From an uncultured bacterium (lineage in GTDB: Bacteria > Cyanobacteriota > Vampirovibrionia > Gastranaerophilales > Gastranaerophilaceae): a stretch of 15,741 bases of DNA. The position numbers and the translations under genes are program-made. The DNA lies in the NCBI GenBank assembly GCA_947169755.1, contig CAMVQX010000022.1, forward strand, positions 1 through 15,741, read 5' to 3'. Below are positions 1 through 6,948 of the stretch, piece by piece; the stretch's first letter is position 1; every line of letters starts with the position of its first letter. The notes below the pieces were generated by a model. It was not told where the DNA came from, ran no database searches, and was given only the letters and a program-made list of their open reading frames with translations.

Positions 1-462
1 ACTGTCTTTCGCATTCTGCATAGCAGATATTACAGATGAACTGCTTGTTGATGAGCCGTTTGAAGAACCAGGTGTTGATGTTTCTGGCGTTGCAGGTTTA
101 GTTGAACCGGCACCGTCAGATTTGAATGCTTTAACAATATCTGCGATACCTGTTGCAACCTGCGTACCCATTTGCATCATCATTTGATACTTCATCAATT
201 CTGCGTACGGATTGTTGTCAGCTCTGCCCATAGGGACATGGTTATTGACAACAACTCTGCCTCCACCATTAAGCATAGCTCTTGTACCGGCATAGTTAAT
301 CCCTACCCTCGAATTAAAGATTGAGGCTCTGTTTGAACGCTGAGCAAGTACCCCAAAGCTTGTAGCTCTGGAGGCATTACCCAAACTCTGCCTTAATCCG
401 TTTACGGAGTTTGCAGACGCTTTTGGCATATTTACTTGTTTAGGTAAACCTGGTAGTGCCAT
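1..462 (-). CDS. Hypothetical protein, C-terminus cut by window edge
   Basis: An open frame of 154 codons runs from ATG at 462 leftward and leaves the window without a stop. It begins MALPGLPKQVNMPK. A purine-rich GAGAGAG stretch lies 6-12 bases upstream of the ATG and serves as ribosome binding site. The visible protein has no signal peptide or obvious membrane helix. Residues 1-90 are rich in Asn, Arg, Gly and Ala. A Met/Gln-rich stretch (KYQMMMQMG, about 97-105) follows, then a low-complexity Ser/Thr/Pro linker (about 120-143), which suggests a second domain beyond the edge. I do not recognise the family. The gene is divergent from cobO across a 478-base spacer. The frame is real on coding bias and start context; the function is unknown. 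Confidence 0.75.
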   Translation of the reverse strand, partial: MALPGLPKQVNMPKASANSVNGLRQSLGNASRATSFGVLAQRSNRASIFNSRVGINYAGTRAMLNGGGRVVVNNHVPMGRADNNPYAELMKYQMMMQMGTQVATGIADIVKAFKSDGAGSTKPATPETSTPGSSNGSSTSSSSVISAMQNAKDS

Positions 463-555
463 GTGTACTCTCTCTTTTTTATGCTCTCAAACATGTAAAC
501 GTATATAAAAATGCCGAATTTCACATGTTTAGAAATTCGTTACAATTCGTAATAT

Positions 556-584
556 ATTATTTTATCAATTGAAATTATTAACAA
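556..584 (-). promoter_or_regulatory. Possible promoter of the left-edge gene
   Basis: On the minus strand TTGTTA (584-579) is followed after exactly 17 bases by AATAAT (561-556), a 5-of-6 match to the -10 consensus. It would start transcription near 549 and give a leader of about 87 bases that includes the ACATGT inverted repeat. AT-rich context makes chance matches likely. Confidence 0.35.
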
Positions 585-838
585 CATTAACAATTCAAAA
601 ATAGTCAGAAATAACCATGCTATGAGTTTTTCCATGTTTTGCAAGAGTTTTTAACATTTCGTTTACAAAAATTATGTAAATTTTTAGCACAAAAATTTTT
701 ATGCCCGAAATTGTTTCAAATCGCTATTTTTGGTTTTTACTACAAATTTAATTGTAAAAAGATTGGCATGGAGCGTCTTAAATTACTTTTTTTTTAGAAG
801 ATTTATTTTATTATGGATATACATCTTGGGAGTTGGGG

Positions 839-896
839 ATAGATCCTTTGCTCTATGGAATTATCAATCCTTGGGTCGATTAAACAATCAAATCGA
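839..896 (+). promoter_or_regulatory. Possible structured leader of cobO (two hairpins)
   Basis: Two stems can be drawn ahead of cobO: ATAGA (839-843) with TCTAT (852-856) around an 8-base loop, and TCGATT (876-881) with AATCGA (891-896) around a 9-base loop. CTTGGG occurs twice (825-830 and 869-875, the second as CCTTGGG). This patch is visibly richer in G and C than the DNA to its left. It does not show the conserved B12-box of cobalamin riboswitches, which would have been the obvious candidate. A structural role is inference only. Confidence 0.3.
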
Positions 897-940
897 TACG
901 TTAAAATAAGGATAAGAGGAACTTTTTTGGAGGTTAAGTC

Positions 941-1474
941 GTGTTAGAACATGGTTATATTCAAATTTACACAGGCGACGGCAAAGGTAAAACTACCGCA
1001 TCTTTGGGCTTGGCTTTGAGAGCTTTGGGACACGGTTGGAAGGTTCTTATTATCCAATTTACAAAGGGTGATAGTGCAACTTCTTATGGGGAAATTGTTT
1101 CTTCATCTAAATTCCTTCCAAACTTGGATGTAGTTCAATTTGGTATGGATAGAGTGTGCTACTCTCACAATGTTTGTATGGAAGACTATAAAGAAGCAAA
1201 AAGAGGTTGGGAGTTTGCTAAAAAAGCTATCAATTCCGGCGAATATCAATTGATAATTCTGGATGAAATTAACATTTGTACGGCTATGAACATGATTAAG
1301 GTTTCAGAAGTAAAAGAAGCTTTACTTCATAAACCTGAAAATCTTGAAATTGTGCTCACAGGGCGTTACGCTCACCCTGAATTGAAAGCTATGGCACATC
1401 TTGTAACTGAGATGAAACCTATCAAACATTACTTTGATATAGGGGTTATGGCTCGTCAAGGTATTGAGTACTAA
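941..1474 (+). CDS. cobO: Cob(I)alamin adenosyltransferase, CobA/CobO/BtuR family
   Basis: The enzyme transfers the 5'-deoxyadenosyl group from ATP to reduced cob(I)alamin or a corrinoid precursor, making the adenosyl coenzyme in the cytoplasm. The 177-residue protein has the family's usual length. Residues 12-19 are the P-loop GDGKGKTT; LIILDEI near 104-110 is the Walker-B-like strand; QFTKGD (about 39-44) and the C-terminal block with VLTGR, LVTEMKP and ARQGIEY are typical of the CobA/CobO family and not of PduO or EutT. The start is GTG, supported by GGAGG at 929-933, seven bases upstream; no ATG in frame fits better. No other cobalamin gene lies nearby, so it may serve corrinoid salvage or a pathway encoded elsewhere. 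It appears monocistronic, ending at a strong terminator. Confidence 0.95.
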   Translation: MLEHGYIQIYTGDGKGKTTASLGLALRALGHGWKVLIIQFTKGDSATSYGEIVSSSKFLPNLDVVQFGMDRVCYSHNVCMEDYKEAKRGWEFAKKAINSGEYQLIILDEINICTAMNMIKVSEVKEALLHKPENLEIVLTGRYAHPELKAMAHLVTEMKPIKHYFDIGVMARQGIEY

Positions 1475-1550
1475 TCGCAGCATTTGGGGAGGATAGCTGC
1501 GAATTGAAAAATTTTAATGTGAATCCTTTTTGTTTCAGAAAATGAAATAC

Positions 1551-1573
1551 CGGACGAAAGTCCGTTTTTTTTT
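1551..1573 (+). terminator. Intrinsic terminator of cobO
   Basis: CGGAC (1551-1555) and GTCCG (1560-1564) form a perfect stem capped by a GAAA tetraloop, followed at once by nine T residues (1565-1573). It lies 77 bases past the cobO stop. Confidence 0.92.
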
Positions 1574-1591
1574 ATACAAATTTTTTTATAT

Positions 1592-1620
1592 AAAAAAAAA
1601 CGACTGAATTTATATTCAGC
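1592..1620 (-). terminator. Intrinsic terminator of the 170-residue membrane protein gene
   Basis: Read on the minus strand, CTGAAT (1619-1614) and ATTCAG (1609-1604) form a 6-bp stem with a 4-base loop, followed after a few bases by nine T residues (1600-1592). It is about 40 bases past the stop of the minus-strand gene. On the plus strand the same hairpin is followed by a T-rich stretch (1621-1633), so it may also back up cobO termination. Confidence 0.8.
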
Positions 1621-1658
1621 CTTATATTTTTTTGGTGAAAAAATATAAATAATTTACA

Positions 1659-2171
1659 CTAGTCTGATTTCAAGACATTGTGTGTAAAACCTGTAAAAAA
1701 TCCGACACCTGCGCCTGCAACAATAAACGGAAGCGACGGCCTTATATATTTCAACATCAATTTGTGAGAAATTGCCAATTTCTTGGATAATTCACTTGCA
1801 GCTTCGTCTACATTTCTGATGATTGAACGGAATTCTTTTGCAGCATTCGAATCTTCGCCGCCCAAACTAACAATTCTTTTCTGCAATTCTTCAGGGAAAA
1901 ATGCTTTGTTATCTTTTGATTCAATCATTTTTACAAATTCATCCTGTGCAGCTGTTCTGTGAGTATATGTACTAAATTCGGCCGCTTTTGCTTTATTTGT
2001 GATTTTTCTGCTGTAATTTACAATTGCTCTTCTGCTAAATGTATCTTCCTGCTCTGTAACAGGCCAAAGCCATTTTGCGGCATAACCTGCTCCTGCTCCA
2101 ACAGCTGTGGAACAAACTACGGTATTTAAACGTGAACTGCTCTCGTTTTGTCTAATTGCATGTACTGTCAT
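1659..2171 (-). CDS. Hypothetical 170-residue protein with hydrophobic ends
   Basis: I do not recognise this protein. It has a Gly/Ala-rich hydrophobic segment near the N-terminus (about 16-36, with GAGAGY at 25-30) and a second near the C-terminus (about 146-163, with GAGVGFFTG at 153-161). Between them lies a charged, helix-forming region of about 110 residues. The two ends look like membrane segments with glycine-patterned packing faces, so the protein may be a hairpin-like membrane protein with a soluble middle. ATG at 2171 is preceded by GAGGTG five bases upstream, a strong ribosome binding site. It is a single-gene unit with its own promoter (2301-2329), a 123-base leader and a terminator (1592-1620). 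The strong promoter suggests abundant expression. The function is unknown. Confidence 0.85.
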   Translation of the reverse strand: MTVHAIRQNESSSRLNTVVCSTAVGAGAGYAAKWLWPVTEQEDTFSRRAIVNYSRKITNKAKAAEFSTYTHRTAAQDEFVKMIESKDNKAFFPEELQKRIVSLGGEDSNAAKEFRSIIRNVDEAASELSKKLAISHKLMLKYIRPSLPFIVAGAGVGFFTGFTHNVLKSD

Positions 2172-2294
2172 AATATCACCTCGTACAATTAATTGGATTA
2201 AACTTGCGTTTAATTAGTAACCTATGGGCAGATTTACACTTAAATATTTTGAATCCTTTTAAAACTGAGTTTTCAAAACTGAGTAATTAAATCC
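2172..2294 (-). promoter_or_regulatory. Leader RNA of the 170-residue protein, with hairpin and repeats
   Basis: From the predicted start near 2294 the transcript carries about 123 untranslated bases. It contains a perfect 7-bp stem ATTAAAC/GTTTAAT (arms at 2214-2208 and 2203-2197) capped by GCAA, a GNRA tetraloop when read on the minus strand, about 14 bases upstream of the ribosome binding site. Near its 5' end is a direct repeat of a 10-mer (plus strand AAAACTGAGT at 2261-2270 and 2275-2284). Its halves also form the palindromes AAAACT-g-AGTTTT and AGTTTT-c-AAAACT. The repeats are seen; regulation is inferred. Confidence 0.4.
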
Positions 2295-2300
2295 ACACGC

Positions 2301-2329
2301 ATTATACACCTAAGTTATTTTTTTGTCAA
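2301..2329 (-). promoter_or_regulatory. Perfect consensus sigma-70-type promoter
   Basis: On the minus strand TTGACA (2329-2324) is followed after exactly 17 bases by TATAAT (2306-2301), a full 12-of-12 match at optimal spacing. The predicted start is G at about 2294. The -35 box lies inside the last codons of the upstream sugar-phosphate transferase gene, so transcription of the membrane protein gene is independent of that operon. Confidence 0.85.
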
Positions 2330-3346
2330 TACTTTTGCATAATTTAATAAAATCATAACAACGACTATAACTAAAATATAGACAAAATAATGTTTCATTG
2401 TAGCAGATCCCATAAGCAATGATGCCAATGCGCCGGCAATTATTGCAACTGCCGTCAAAATAACAACTGTCTTTTTTTGTGAAAATCCCGCATGTAATAA
2501 TTTGTGGTGAATATGTTCAGCATCCGCAACAAAAGGGGATTTACCTTTTAGAATTCTTCTCAATGATGAAAATGTTATATCCATAATCGGAACAGCAAGA
2601 ACCAAAAACGGCAACAATATTGCAAGTGTCGCAGCCTTCATAACACCTGTTATCGATATCGTTGCAAGCAAAAATCCGGAGAACAAAGCTCCGCTATCAC
2701 CCATAAATATTTTTGCCGGATTGAAATTATATGTTAAAAAGGCAAGCATTGAACCGGCAAGAATAAACCCGATTAATGCACTAATAGGATTTGAAGGTGT
2801 CATTGCAACTGCAATTATAGCAAGAGTAACAGCATTAACAGTTATTACAGAACCTGCAAGCCCGTCAACACCATCAATAAAATTAACAGCATTGGAAATT
2901 CCAACTATCCACAAAAGTGTAATCGGATATGAAAAAATACCTAAATCCCCAATAAACGGAACATCATTAATTTGAACACCCAAAAGATATACTAAAGTTG
3001 CAATCGAAATTTGCAAAAACAGTTTAAATTTGGCATTTAAATTGTAGATATCATCAACAAGCCCCAACAAAAACATTAAAGAGCCGCCAAGCAAAATACC
3101 TGACAATAAGTTCCCTGAAGGATAATAACTCATAAACACAAGACACAAAAAAGTCAGCATGGTACTCGCCCAAATCGCAACTCCGCCTATTCTTGATATT
3201 GGTTTTGTATGAATTTTCCTTTCATTTGGGACATCAACAAGTCCTTCTTTTTTTGAAAAATTTATAACCAATGGAACAAGGCATACTCCTATCAAGTATG
3301 CTATTACCGTTCCTATTACATGTGCGTGTGTTAGTTTTATAAGCAT
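2315..3346 (-). CDS. Polyprenyl-phosphate sugar-1-phosphate transferase, WecA/TagO/MraY family
   Basis: This integral membrane enzyme moves a HexNAc-1-phosphate (usually GlcNAc-1-P) from a UDP-sugar to undecaprenyl phosphate, the first lipid-linked step for O-antigen, teichoic acid or a related glycan. The 343-residue length and about ten or eleven membrane helices fit the WecA/TagO branch. Landmarks in order: RKIHTKPISRIGG (43-55), the DD pair at 98-99 (LGLVDD), NAVNFIDGVDGLAG (152-165), MGDSG (215-219) and HIHHK (278-282), the cytoplasmic loop typical of WecA/TagO proteins rather than MraY. The gene starts only 6 bases after the glyA stop and has no evident ribosome binding site, so translation is probably coupled to glyA. 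The exact sugar donor cannot be read from sequence. Confidence 0.93.
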   Translation of the reverse strand: MLIKLTHAHVIGTVIAYLIGVCLVPLVINFSKKEGLVDVPNERKIHTKPISRIGGVAIWASTMLTFLCLVFMSYYPSGNLLSGILLGGSLMFLLGLVDDIYNLNAKFKLFLQISIATLVYLLGVQINDVPFIGDLGIFSYPITLLWIVGISNAVNFIDGVDGLAGSVITVNAVTLAIIAVAMTPSNPISALIGFILAGSMLAFLTYNFNPAKIFMGDSGALFSGFLLATISITGVMKAATLAILLPFLVLAVPIMDITFSSLRRILKGKSPFVADAEHIHHKLLHAGFSQKKTVVILTAVAIIAGALASLLMGSATMKHYFVYILVIVVVMILLNYAKVLTKK

Positions 3347-3352
3347 AATTTA

Positions 3353-4591
3353 CTATTTGTATATCGGGTATTTCTTGCACAATTTTAAAGATCTTTCTTT
3401 TAAATTTTGCAAGCCCATTTCATTATCTGACGAAAAAATTGCAGATGCAATAATTTTTGCAACTTCAATCATATCGTCTTCCTTAAAACCGCGTGTAGTT
3501 ACAGCGGGAACTCCAAGTCTTATTCCGCTTGTAATAAACGGACTTTGCGGATCATTTGGAACAGTATTTTTATTTGCCGTAATCCCGACACGTTCCAAAA
3601 CATTTGCCATATCTTTACCGGTTTTACCGGTTCTTCTCAAATCAAGCGTCATAAGGTGATTTTCGGTCATGCCGCCGACTATATCCATACCTTCGTCCAA
3701 AAGTCCTTGTGCAAGAGCTTTAGCATTTTTAATAATTTGTTCAGCATAAAGCTTAAATTCAGGTTGAGAAGCTTCATAAAGTGCAACAGCTTTTCCGGCA
3801 ATAATGTGTTCTAAAGGACCGCCTTGCATCCCCGGGAAAATTGCCTTATCGATACCTTGAGCATGCTCCTCATCACACATAACAATACCACCCCTCGGGC
3901 CTCGCAGCGATTTGTGAGTTGTTGTTGTAACAAATTGTGCATAACCGGCAGGTGACGGATGAAGTCCTGCGGCAACCAGACCTGCAATATGTGCAATATC
4001 AGCCAACAAATATGCTCCGACTTCATCAGCAATTTCTCTAAACTTTTTAAAATCAATAATTTTTGAATAGTTGCTTGCGCCGCAGATTATGAGTTTAGGT
4101 TTATGTTCTAATGCCATTTGTCGAACATTTTCATAATCTATACAACCAAATTCATCAACGCCGTAACTTTTTACATCAAAATACATACCTGAAAAATTTA
4201 CCGGTGAACCGTGTGATAAGTGTCCCCCGTTTGACAAATCCATACTTAAAACCTTATCGCCCGGTTTTAATAGGTACATAAATACTGCCATATTTGCTTG
4301 CGCTCCGCTATGCGGCTGTACATTTGCATGATCCATATGAAAAAGTTCGCATGCTCTTTTTTGTGCCAATTCTTCAATAATATCAACACATTCGCATCCG
4401 TTATAATATCTTTTGTGCGGCTTGCCTTCCGCATATTTATTTGTTAAGACACTGCCACAAGCTTCCAAAACGGCTTTTGATGTGATATTTTCAGAGGCAA
4501 TAAGCTCTATTGTGTTTTGCTGTCTTTCAAATTCCTTTTCAATAGCCTGAGCGACCTCAGGATCAACTTTTTTAATATTTTCTAAATTCAT
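3353..4591 (-). CDS. glyA: Serine hydroxymethyltransferase
   Basis: GlyA converts serine and tetrahydrofolate to glycine and 5,10-methylenetetrahydrofolate in the cytoplasm, using pyridoxal phosphate. The 412-residue protein is full length. It shows IELIASEN (28-35), RYYNGCECVD (61-70), NVQPHSGAQAN (90-100), the cofactor aspartate in LADIAHIAGLV (D198, H201), and the Schiff-base lysine K227 in TTTTHKSLRGPRGG. The start is ATG at 4591 with the ribosome binding site GGGAGAG six bases upstream. It lies 42 bases after rfbA, but that gap holds its own promoter and a hairpin over the ribosome binding site, so it is only partly linked to the rfb genes. It leads directly into the WecA-like gene. Confidence 0.97.
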   Translation of the reverse strand: MNLENIKKVDPEVAQAIEKEFERQQNTIELIASENITSKAVLEACGSVLTNKYAEGKPHKRYYNGCECVDIIEELAQKRACELFHMDHANVQPHSGAQANMAVFMYLLKPGDKVLSMDLSNGGHLSHGSPVNFSGMYFDVKSYGVDEFGCIDYENVRQMALEHKPKLIICGASNYSKIIDFKKFREIADEVGAYLLADIAHIAGLVAAGLHPSPAGYAQFVTTTTHKSLRGPRGGIVMCDEEHAQGIDKAIFPGMQGGPLEHIIAGKAVALYEASQPEFKLYAEQIIKNAKALAQGLLDEGMDIVGGMTENHLMTLDLRRTGKTGKDMANVLERVGITANKNTVPNDPQSPFITSGIRLGVPAVTTRGFKEDDMIEVAKIIASAIFSSDNEMGLQNLKERSLKLCKKYPIYK

Positions 4592-4593
4592 AC

Positions 4594-4613
4594 ACTCTCC
4601 CTTTTCGGAGAAT
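4594..4613 (-). promoter_or_regulatory. Hairpin covering the glyA ribosome binding site
   Basis: In minus-strand RNA, ATTCTCC (4613-4607) can pair with GGAGAGT (4600-4594) around the loop GAAAAG: seven pairs including one U-G. The 3' arm contains the glyA Shine-Dalgarno sequence. RNA reading through from rfbA would contain the whole hairpin. RNA from the promoter at 4614-4642, starting near 4607, would lack the 5' arm. Confidence 0.5.
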
Positions 4614-4642
4614 ATTATAAACGATTTTTGAATTTATGACAA
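4614..4642 (-). promoter_or_regulatory. Promoter of glyA
   Basis: On the minus strand TTGTCA (4642-4637) is followed after exactly 17 bases by TATAAT (4619-4614): 11 of 12 consensus bases. The -35 box overlaps the rfbA stop codon region. Transcription should begin near 4607, about 16 bases before the glyA ATG. Confidence 0.75.
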
Positions 4643-5515
4643 GGAATTAATAATATTGTTCACGTAGTTAAAATACTCATTATTCTTGTATTTTGAAATA
4701 TGCTCGGCTAATTGTTCTCTTGTTACAAATCCCATTCTATAAGCAACTTCTTCAAGGCATGCTATTTTTATCCCCTGGTTTTCTTCAATCGTGTGAACAT
4801 ATTGACTTGCCTGCAAAAGAGAATTATGAGTGCCGGTATCAAGCCAAGCAAAACCTCTACCCAAGAGTTCAACATTTAATTTATCATTTTTTAAATAAAT
4901 ATTATTTAAATCAGTAATTTCTAATTCACCTCTTGCTGAAGGTTTTAGATTCTTTGCATACTCAACAACTTTATTATCATAGAAATAAAGACCTGTAAGC
5001 GCGTAATTTGATTTTGGATTTTGGGGTTTTTCTTCAATAGATATTGCTTTGTTATTTGAATCAAATTCTACAACACCAAATCTTTGAGGATCTTTAACCA
5101 TATATCCGAATACAGTAGCTCCACCCTCAGCTTGAGTTTTTGCCACAATATTTTTTAAAGTTCCCGAAAATCCATCCCCGTAAAAAATATTATCACCTAA
5201 AATCAATGCGGCACAGTCATTTCCGATAAATTCTTCTGCGAGAATAAATGCTTGTGCCAAACCGTCAGGAGATGGCTGTTCTTTATAAGAAAATTTTACT
5301 CCGAATTGACTTCCGTCACCTAACAATTTTTTAAAATTCGGTAAATCTGAGGGAGTTGAAATTATTAGTATATCACGAATTCCGGAAAGCATTAAAACTG
5401 AAATCGGGTGATAAATCATTGGTTTATCGTAAATTGGCAAAAGTTGTTTTGAAATTGCAATCGTACTTGGATGTAACCTTGTTCCCGCGCCGCCTGCTAA
5501 TACAATACCTTTCAT
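4634..5515 (-). CDS. rfbA: Glucose-1-phosphate thymidylyltransferase
   Basis: RfbA (RmlA) makes dTDP-glucose from dTTP and glucose-1-phosphate, the first step to dTDP-L-rhamnose. The 293-residue length is normal. The nucleotide-binding signature GGAGTRL (8-14), ISKQLLPIYDKPMIYHP (21-37), EQPSPDGLAQA (79-89) and LGDNIFYG (106-113) are diagnostic of the RmlA family. ELEITDLN near position 200 is another conserved block. In most homologues the third residue after GTRL is part of a YPLT motif; here it is HPST, a mild variation. The start is ATG at 5515 with AGGAGAG seven bases upstream. A promoter sits in the 57-base gap from rfbD, so rfbA may be transcribed both with rfbC-rfbD and on its own. 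Confidence 0.96.
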   Translation of the reverse strand: MKGIVLAGGAGTRLHPSTIAISKQLLPIYDKPMIYHPISVLMLSGIRDILIISTPSDLPNFKKLLGDGSQFGVKFSYKEQPSPDGLAQAFILAEEFIGNDCAALILGDNIFYGDGFSGTLKNIVAKTQAEGGATVFGYMVKDPQRFGVVEFDSNNKAISIEEKPQNPKSNYALTGLYFYDNKVVEYAKNLKPSARGELEITDLNNIYLKNDKLNVELLGRGFAWLDTGTHNSLLQASQYVHTIEENQGIKIACLEEVAYRMGFVTREQLAEHISKYKNNEYFNYVNNIINSLS

Positions 5516-5536
5516 AATTTCTCTCCTTTTGCGTCA

Positions 5537-5565
5537 ATTATATATGTTTTTAATTTTTTTTTCAA
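5537..5565 (-). promoter_or_regulatory. Promoter of rfbA
   Basis: On the minus strand TTGAAA (5565-5560) is followed after exactly 17 A-rich bases by TATAAT (5542-5537). The predicted start is A at about 5530, giving a leader of about 15 bases that begins just before the ribosome binding site. Confidence 0.65.
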
Positions 5566-5572
5566 GAACAGT

Positions 5573-6403
5573 TTATCTCAATTGCAAGTAGTCTTTGAGT
5601 GCAGTTTTCCAATTCCGGCAAATTTTATCATTTGCCATAACACTGTATTTTGGGCGGCTGGCCGGACGTGGAAATTCATCAGTAGTACAAGGTTGTAAAT
5701 TTACATCAAAATCAGTTTTAGATAACTTTTTATATTGTTCAAATATTTCTTTTGCAAATCCAAACCAGGTAGTTGAGCCTGAACCGCACACATGATAAAT
5801 TCCATAAGGTTTTTCAAAAAGTTTTATAATTCCGTTTGCCAATTCACAAGTCCAGGTCGGACACCCTGTTTGATCATCAACAACTTTTAGTTCAGGTTTG
5901 TCTTTTAAAGACAACATTGTCTCCACAAAGTTTTTGCCATGATGACCATATAACCAAGAAGTTCTTGCTATATAGTATTTTTTACAATATTTTTGAACGG
6001 CTTTTTCACCTTCAAATTTTGTCAATCCGTAGTTATTGATTGGACAAGGTTTGTCTTGCGGAGTATATGGTTCGATTTTTGTTCCGTCAAACACATAATC
6101 AGTTGAAATATAAACTAGTGTAATATCTCGTTCTGAACATACCTTTGCAATATTTTCAGTACCTTGTGAGTTTATTAATCTTGCAGTTTTTAAATCCTCT
6201 TCGGCTTTATCCACGTTTGTGTATGCAGCACAATGAACGACATAATCGGGCTTTTCAGAATTTAAAATCTTTTTAACTATTTCAAAATCGGTTATATCAA
6301 GCGAATTAACATCAGTTTCAATTACCGTATAACCTTCGTCTTCCAATATCGGACATAAATCCTGACCGAGCATTCCGTTTGCTCCGGTTACCAATATCTT
6401 CAT
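5573..6403 (-). CDS. rfbD: dTDP-4-dehydrorhamnose reductase
   Basis: RfbD (RmlD) reduces dTDP-4-dehydro-L-rhamnose with NAD(P)H to dTDP-L-rhamnose, the last step of the pathway. The 276-residue protein is a short-chain dehydrogenase of the RmlD type. The nucleotide-binding GANGMLG lies at 7-13, STDYVFDG at 100-107 and the catalytic Y125-x3-K129 in NYGLTKFEGE; RTSWLYG and DQTGCPTW follow as in family members. The ATG at 6403 shares one base with the rfbC stop (TAATG), so the two are translationally coupled; GAGGGA six bases upstream serves as ribosome binding site. Confidence 0.96.
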   Translation of the reverse strand: MKILVTGANGMLGQDLCPILEDEGYTVIETDVNSLDITDFEIVKKILNSEKPDYVVHCAAYTNVDKAEEDLKTARLINSQGTENIAKVCSERDITLVYISTDYVFDGTKIEPYTPQDKPCPINNYGLTKFEGEKAVQKYCKKYYIARTSWLYGHHGKNFVETMLSLKDKPELKVVDDQTGCPTWTCELANGIIKLFEKPYGIYHVCGSGSTTWFGFAKEIFEQYKKLSKTDFDVNLQPCTTDEFPRPASRPKYSVMANDKICRNWKTALKDYLQLR

Positions 6404-6942
6404 TACAAATCCCTCAATGCCGGTTGAACTTTGTCTTTTTCTGACAGAATCGGCTCAAAATCTATTTCCCAATCTATATTTATATCCTTGTCGCACCACA
6501 ATACACCTGCGTCAGCTTGAGGTGCATATTCACCGCTGGCTTTGTAAAGCAATTCAGCTTCATCGGACAAAACCACAAAGCCATGTGCAAATCCTTCAGG
6601 TATAAAAAGCATATTTTTATTATCTTCAGACAATTCAACTTTAACATATTGTCCGAAAGTCTCGGATTCTTTTCTTATATCAACCGCAACATCAAAAATT
6701 CTACCCTTTGAACATCTGACCAATTTTGCCTGTCCGTACGGCGCTTTTTGATAATGTAAACCTCTGAGAACATGCGCAGTTGATTTCGAATGATTATCCT
6801 GATTAAACTCAACAGTAATACCATTTGCAAAAAACTCGGATTTTTTATATGCTTCCATAAAAAATCCCCTGTTATCCCCAAAAACTTTGGGCTTTACAAG
6901 AATTACATCTTTTATTTTCTGTTTTTCAAATTCAAATGGCAT
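6403..6942 (-). CDS. rfbC: dTDP-4-dehydrorhamnose 3,5-epimerase
   Basis: RfbC (RmlC) epimerises dTDP-4-dehydro-6-deoxyglucose at C3 and C5. From ATG at 6942 the protein is 179 residues and begins MPFEFEKQKIKDV, matching the usual family start. DNRGFFME (23-30), the catalytic histidine H63 in LRGLHYQ, IPEGFAHGF (114-122) and Y133 in LLYKAS are the expected cupin landmarks, with an aspartate at 170. An in-frame GTG at 6975 would add 11 residues (MLMRDFLYNSI), but it lies on the promoter and has no ribosome binding site. ATG 6942 also lacks one: the TATAAT box ends six bases before it, so the mRNA is probably leaderless. First gene of rfbC-rfbD-rfbA. Confidence 0.93.
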   Translation of the reverse strand: MPFEFEKQKIKDVILVKPKVFGDNRGFFMEAYKKSEFFANGITVEFNQDNHSKSTAHVLRGLHYQKAPYGQAKLVRCSKGRIFDVAVDIRKESETFGQYVKVELSEDNKNMLFIPEGFAHGFVVLSDEAELLYKASGEYAPQADAGVLWCDKDINIDWEIDFEPILSEKDKVQPALRDL

Positions 6943-6948
6943 AATTGA

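Larger units (their letters stand above)
463..940. other. Long divergent intergenic region, no clear gene
   Basis: This 478-base AT-rich spacer separates two divergent genes. It holds an 8-base inverted repeat AAACATGT (489-496) / ACATGTTT (523-530), each containing the palindrome ACATGT, 32 bases apart. It also holds a TTTACA (662-667) / TGTAAA (675-680) dyad and TTTTTAC (734-740) / GTAAAAA (754-760). The right-hand third, about 815-940, is less AT-rich and probably the transcribed leader of cobO. No tRNA or recognised riboswitch consensus was found. A promoter for cobO could not be fixed; TTGGCA at 763-768 is a good -35 but lacks a good -10 at normal spacing. Confidence 0.6.

Noticed and set aside
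763..778. Sigma-54-type promoter (TTGGCA with a downstream GC)
   Set aside because: The -12 GC element is not at the required spacing and sequence.
815..940. Cobalamin riboswitch before cobO
   Set aside because: No B12-box-like conserved sequence or the long multi-helix layout could be found; only short hairpins are present.
3811..4056. 81-codon minus-strand frame inside glyA
   Set aside because: Out-of-frame shadow of a fully conserved SHMT sequence.
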